Shown: positions 62,874-64,000 of the stretch, in pieces
How positions within the stretch are numbered: position 1 is the first letter of the stretch
How the letters are laid out: each line of letters starts with the position of its first letter
Virus record (IMG/VR): IMGVR_UViG_3300045974_000429
Coordinates: 19,745-83,744 of that record
Source: a virus
Reading direction: 5' to 3' (one strand)
DNA: 64,000 bases
Notes under the pieces: generated by a model
Database searches by the model: none
What the model was told of the DNA's origin: nothing
What the model saw: the letters and a program-made list of their open reading frames with translations, nothing else
Made by a program: the position numbers and the translations under genes

Positions 62874-63391
62874 CGCCCACCTCCCCGGTGCGCCGGGCCG
62901 AGTCCGTCGCAGCGCCAGCCAGGACACAGCCATTCGGGCCGTGGAGGGCCGACTGTGTGCACCAACGACGGGTGCTGGCATGTCCCCGTGCACCGCTCGT
63001 CGCACGCAGAGCGCCCCGATCCCTCCGACCTCGGGGCCACGGTCCCGCCGCTACCAGAGCCCGTCTGCGGTCGGTCCTCCGGCACGGTGGCGCTGCCGCA
63101 GGCAGCGGGGGACTCCTCTCCGCGCAGGGCGACGCGGGCCATCGCCCGGATGCTGGCAAGGATCGTCTCGGGATCCTCGCCAGCCAACTCGGCCTCTCTG
63201 TAGAGGGCCTCCAGCGCCGCCTCCAGCGCGGAGGCACGGGCGGCTAGAGCATCCTTGACCAGCGCCATTTCCGTAGCGCGAGCATCAGCGTGCTTGCTAC
63301 GCGCCTCCGCTGCCTCGGCCCTGGCCTTCTGGCTCTCTACCTCGGACTCTAGTGTGGACAACTCATTAATCTGTTCGCGTGTGTAAGTCAT
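62870..63391 (-). CDS. Coiled-coil protein with C-terminal cysteine cluster
   Basis: 173 aa. The first 90 residues are a charged coiled coil (ELSTLESEVESQKARAEAAE); the last 60 hold CDERCTGTCQHPS and CPGWRCDG. AAAGGAGAAGCC before the ATG. Composite appearance; unknown. Confidence 0.55.
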   Translation of the reverse strand: MTYTREQINELSTLESEVESQKARAEAAEARSKHADARATEMALVKDALAARASALEAALEALYREAELAGEDPETILASIRAMARVALRGEESPAACGSATVPEDRPQTGSGSGGTVAPRSEGSGRSACDERCTGTCQHPSLVHTVGPPRPEWLCPGWRCDGLGPAHRGGGR

Positions 63392-63445
63392 GGCTTCTCC
63401 TTTCCATGTGAACCTTTTGCTATGTTGTGCCCCGGAAGGCGAGGA

Positions 63446-63715
63446 CTACTGTTCGAGGAAGGCTGCCACAGGATTGTGACCGCTGCCGCACTGGTACATT
63501 AAAAACTTCCTGATGAAATCCTGATCGTCAGTCAAGATAGTCAAAGTCTTGTCGTCGATGTAGGCATTGATGTCGGAGTGCTTACCCAGGACTTCCCCAA
63601 GGTAGACACTATCGTCAAAGACCTTCGCGACATCCTTATCGTCAGCCACGAAGGTGCCCGAGAGATAACCCATCCGCCCAAAGTCCTCATGATAGCGATA
63701 CAGTTTCAGTGTCAT
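63446..63715 (-). CDS. Hypothetical protein of low GC content
   Basis: 89 aa from ATG at 63715 with GGAGAAATAAC upstream. Starts MTLKLYRYHEDFGRMGYLSG; alpha/beta. Base composition is visibly near 50 percent GC, lower than surrounding genes, suggesting recent acquisition. Unknown. Confidence 0.6.
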   Translation of the reverse strand: MTLKLYRYHEDFGRMGYLSGTFVADDKDVAKVFDDSVYLGEVLGKHSDINAYIDDKTLTILTDDQDFIRKFLMYQCGSGHNPVAAFLEQ

Positions 63716-63717
63716 TG

Positions 63718-63945
63718 TTATTTCTCCCCTTCTCCGCTCAGGGCGGCGTCGAACCCACAATTGCAACGCCCACCAGCCTCGTAGTACAGTTCGCAGCTGA
63801 CTTTGTGGCTGCCGTACTTCAGCAACGCCGCCTCCAGCCGGGAGGCGCGCGCCTCCCACCAGCCGCGCGCGAACCAGCCCGCGTACCAGCCGCAGGTGAG
63901 CAGCGGTAGGTACACCATGAAGAAGTCGCGATTGAGCGGGTTCAT
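63718..63945 (-). CDS. Small membrane protein with cysteines, paralogue of the gene at 45.2 kb
   Basis: 75 aa. MNPLNRDFFMVYLPLLTCGW, then AGWFARGWWEAR matches the 51-aa protein at 45139-45294. A polar C-terminal half with CELYYEAGGRCNCGFD follows. ATG overlaps the partial upstream gene. Unknown. Confidence 0.55.
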   Translation of the reverse strand: MNPLNRDFFMVYLPLLTCGWYAGWFARGWWEARASRLEAALLKYGSHKVSCELYYEAGGRCNCGFDAALSGEGEK

Positions 63946-64000
63946 GTCAGGGCTCCGTGGCAGATGCAGTCGCAGGCTTCTGCCTGCTTGATGGAGATGC
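63942..64000 (-). CDS. Partial small cysteine-rich protein (5' end outside window)
   Basis: Only the last 18 residues are inside: ISIKQAEACDCICHGALT. CDCICH looks metal-binding, like the other small proteins here. Its TGA overlaps the next gene's ATG. Confidence 0.4.
   Translation of the reverse strand, partial: ISIKQAEACDCICHGALT

Noticed and set aside
63385-63445. Possible late promoter in the gap before the coiled-coil gene
   Set aside because: Only a good ribosome site (AAAGGAGAAG) is visible. No matching -35/-10 pair.
1-64000. tRNA, rRNA, integrase, transposase, terminase and toxin genes
   Set aside because: None recognised by eye on either strand. The terminase probably lies beyond the right edge; tRNAs would need a scan with tRNAscan-SE to exclude.

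Overview
This window is an internal piece of the genome of a tailed phage with a contractile tail (myovirus morphology). The evidence is a leftward run of portal, head morphogenesis, scaffold, capsid, connector, tail sheath, tail tube, tail chaperone, tape measure, baseplate hub, spike, gp25-like and J-like genes. Base composition is very GC-rich by eye, coding density is very high (no gene-free gap exceeds about 300 bases), and 4-base ATGA or GTGA start/stop overlaps are common. GTG and TTG starts are frequent. The host cannot be named from the sequence. Classical AxA-type signal peptides on several surface proteins would fit a high-GC Gram-negative host, but that is inference. Both ends are cut: the left end truncates a DNA polymerase and the right end truncates a small gene. 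No terminase was found, so it should lie outside the window.

All recognised genes but one read right to left. From the right: 64.0-62.0 kb holds small overlapping accessory genes; 62.0-58.5 kb holds the portal and two surface proteins; 58.5-45.1 kb holds a glycosyltransferase, a methyltransferase, a 27-unit repeat fibre, a pectate-lyase-type tailspike, a membrane/lysis-like cluster, a metallophosphoesterase, a HAD phosphatase, the head morphogenesis protein and an HNH endonuclease; 45.1-38.5 kb holds small head proteins, scaffold, a second HNH gene and the major capsid protein; 38.4-20.5 kb holds connectors, the tail, baseplate and lysozyme; 20.5-17.5 kb holds a second tailspike and two small exported paralogues. 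The region from 17.5 kb to the left edge is replication and regulation: a lone opposite-strand nuclease, an AAA+ ATPase split by an intein, a metallopeptidase/VWA protein, a sigma-like protein, a ParB-like protein, an SF2 helicase, a replication initiator, a DnaB-like helicase, an HD phosphohydrolase, a primase and a UDG-family A polymerase fusion.

Four features stand out. (1) The AAA+ gene carries an intein whose homing endonuclease lies in a different reading frame from the splicing domains, while the splicing frame stays open through it. (2) The replication initiator gene contains five iteron-like repeats around an AT-rich tract, a lambda-O-like candidate origin, and its leader RNA can form a helix of about 29 bp that hides its own Shine-Dalgarno sequence. 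(3) Four promoters of one family, with conserved polypurine 17-base spacers, drive the 10-17 kb operons, and in two of them the -35 box contains the stop codon of the upstream gene. (4) A perfect GGGTTTT slippery site joins the two tail assembly chaperone frames.

Positions and translations were read from the sequence by hand. Family assignments rest on motif recognition and gene order, with no database search.
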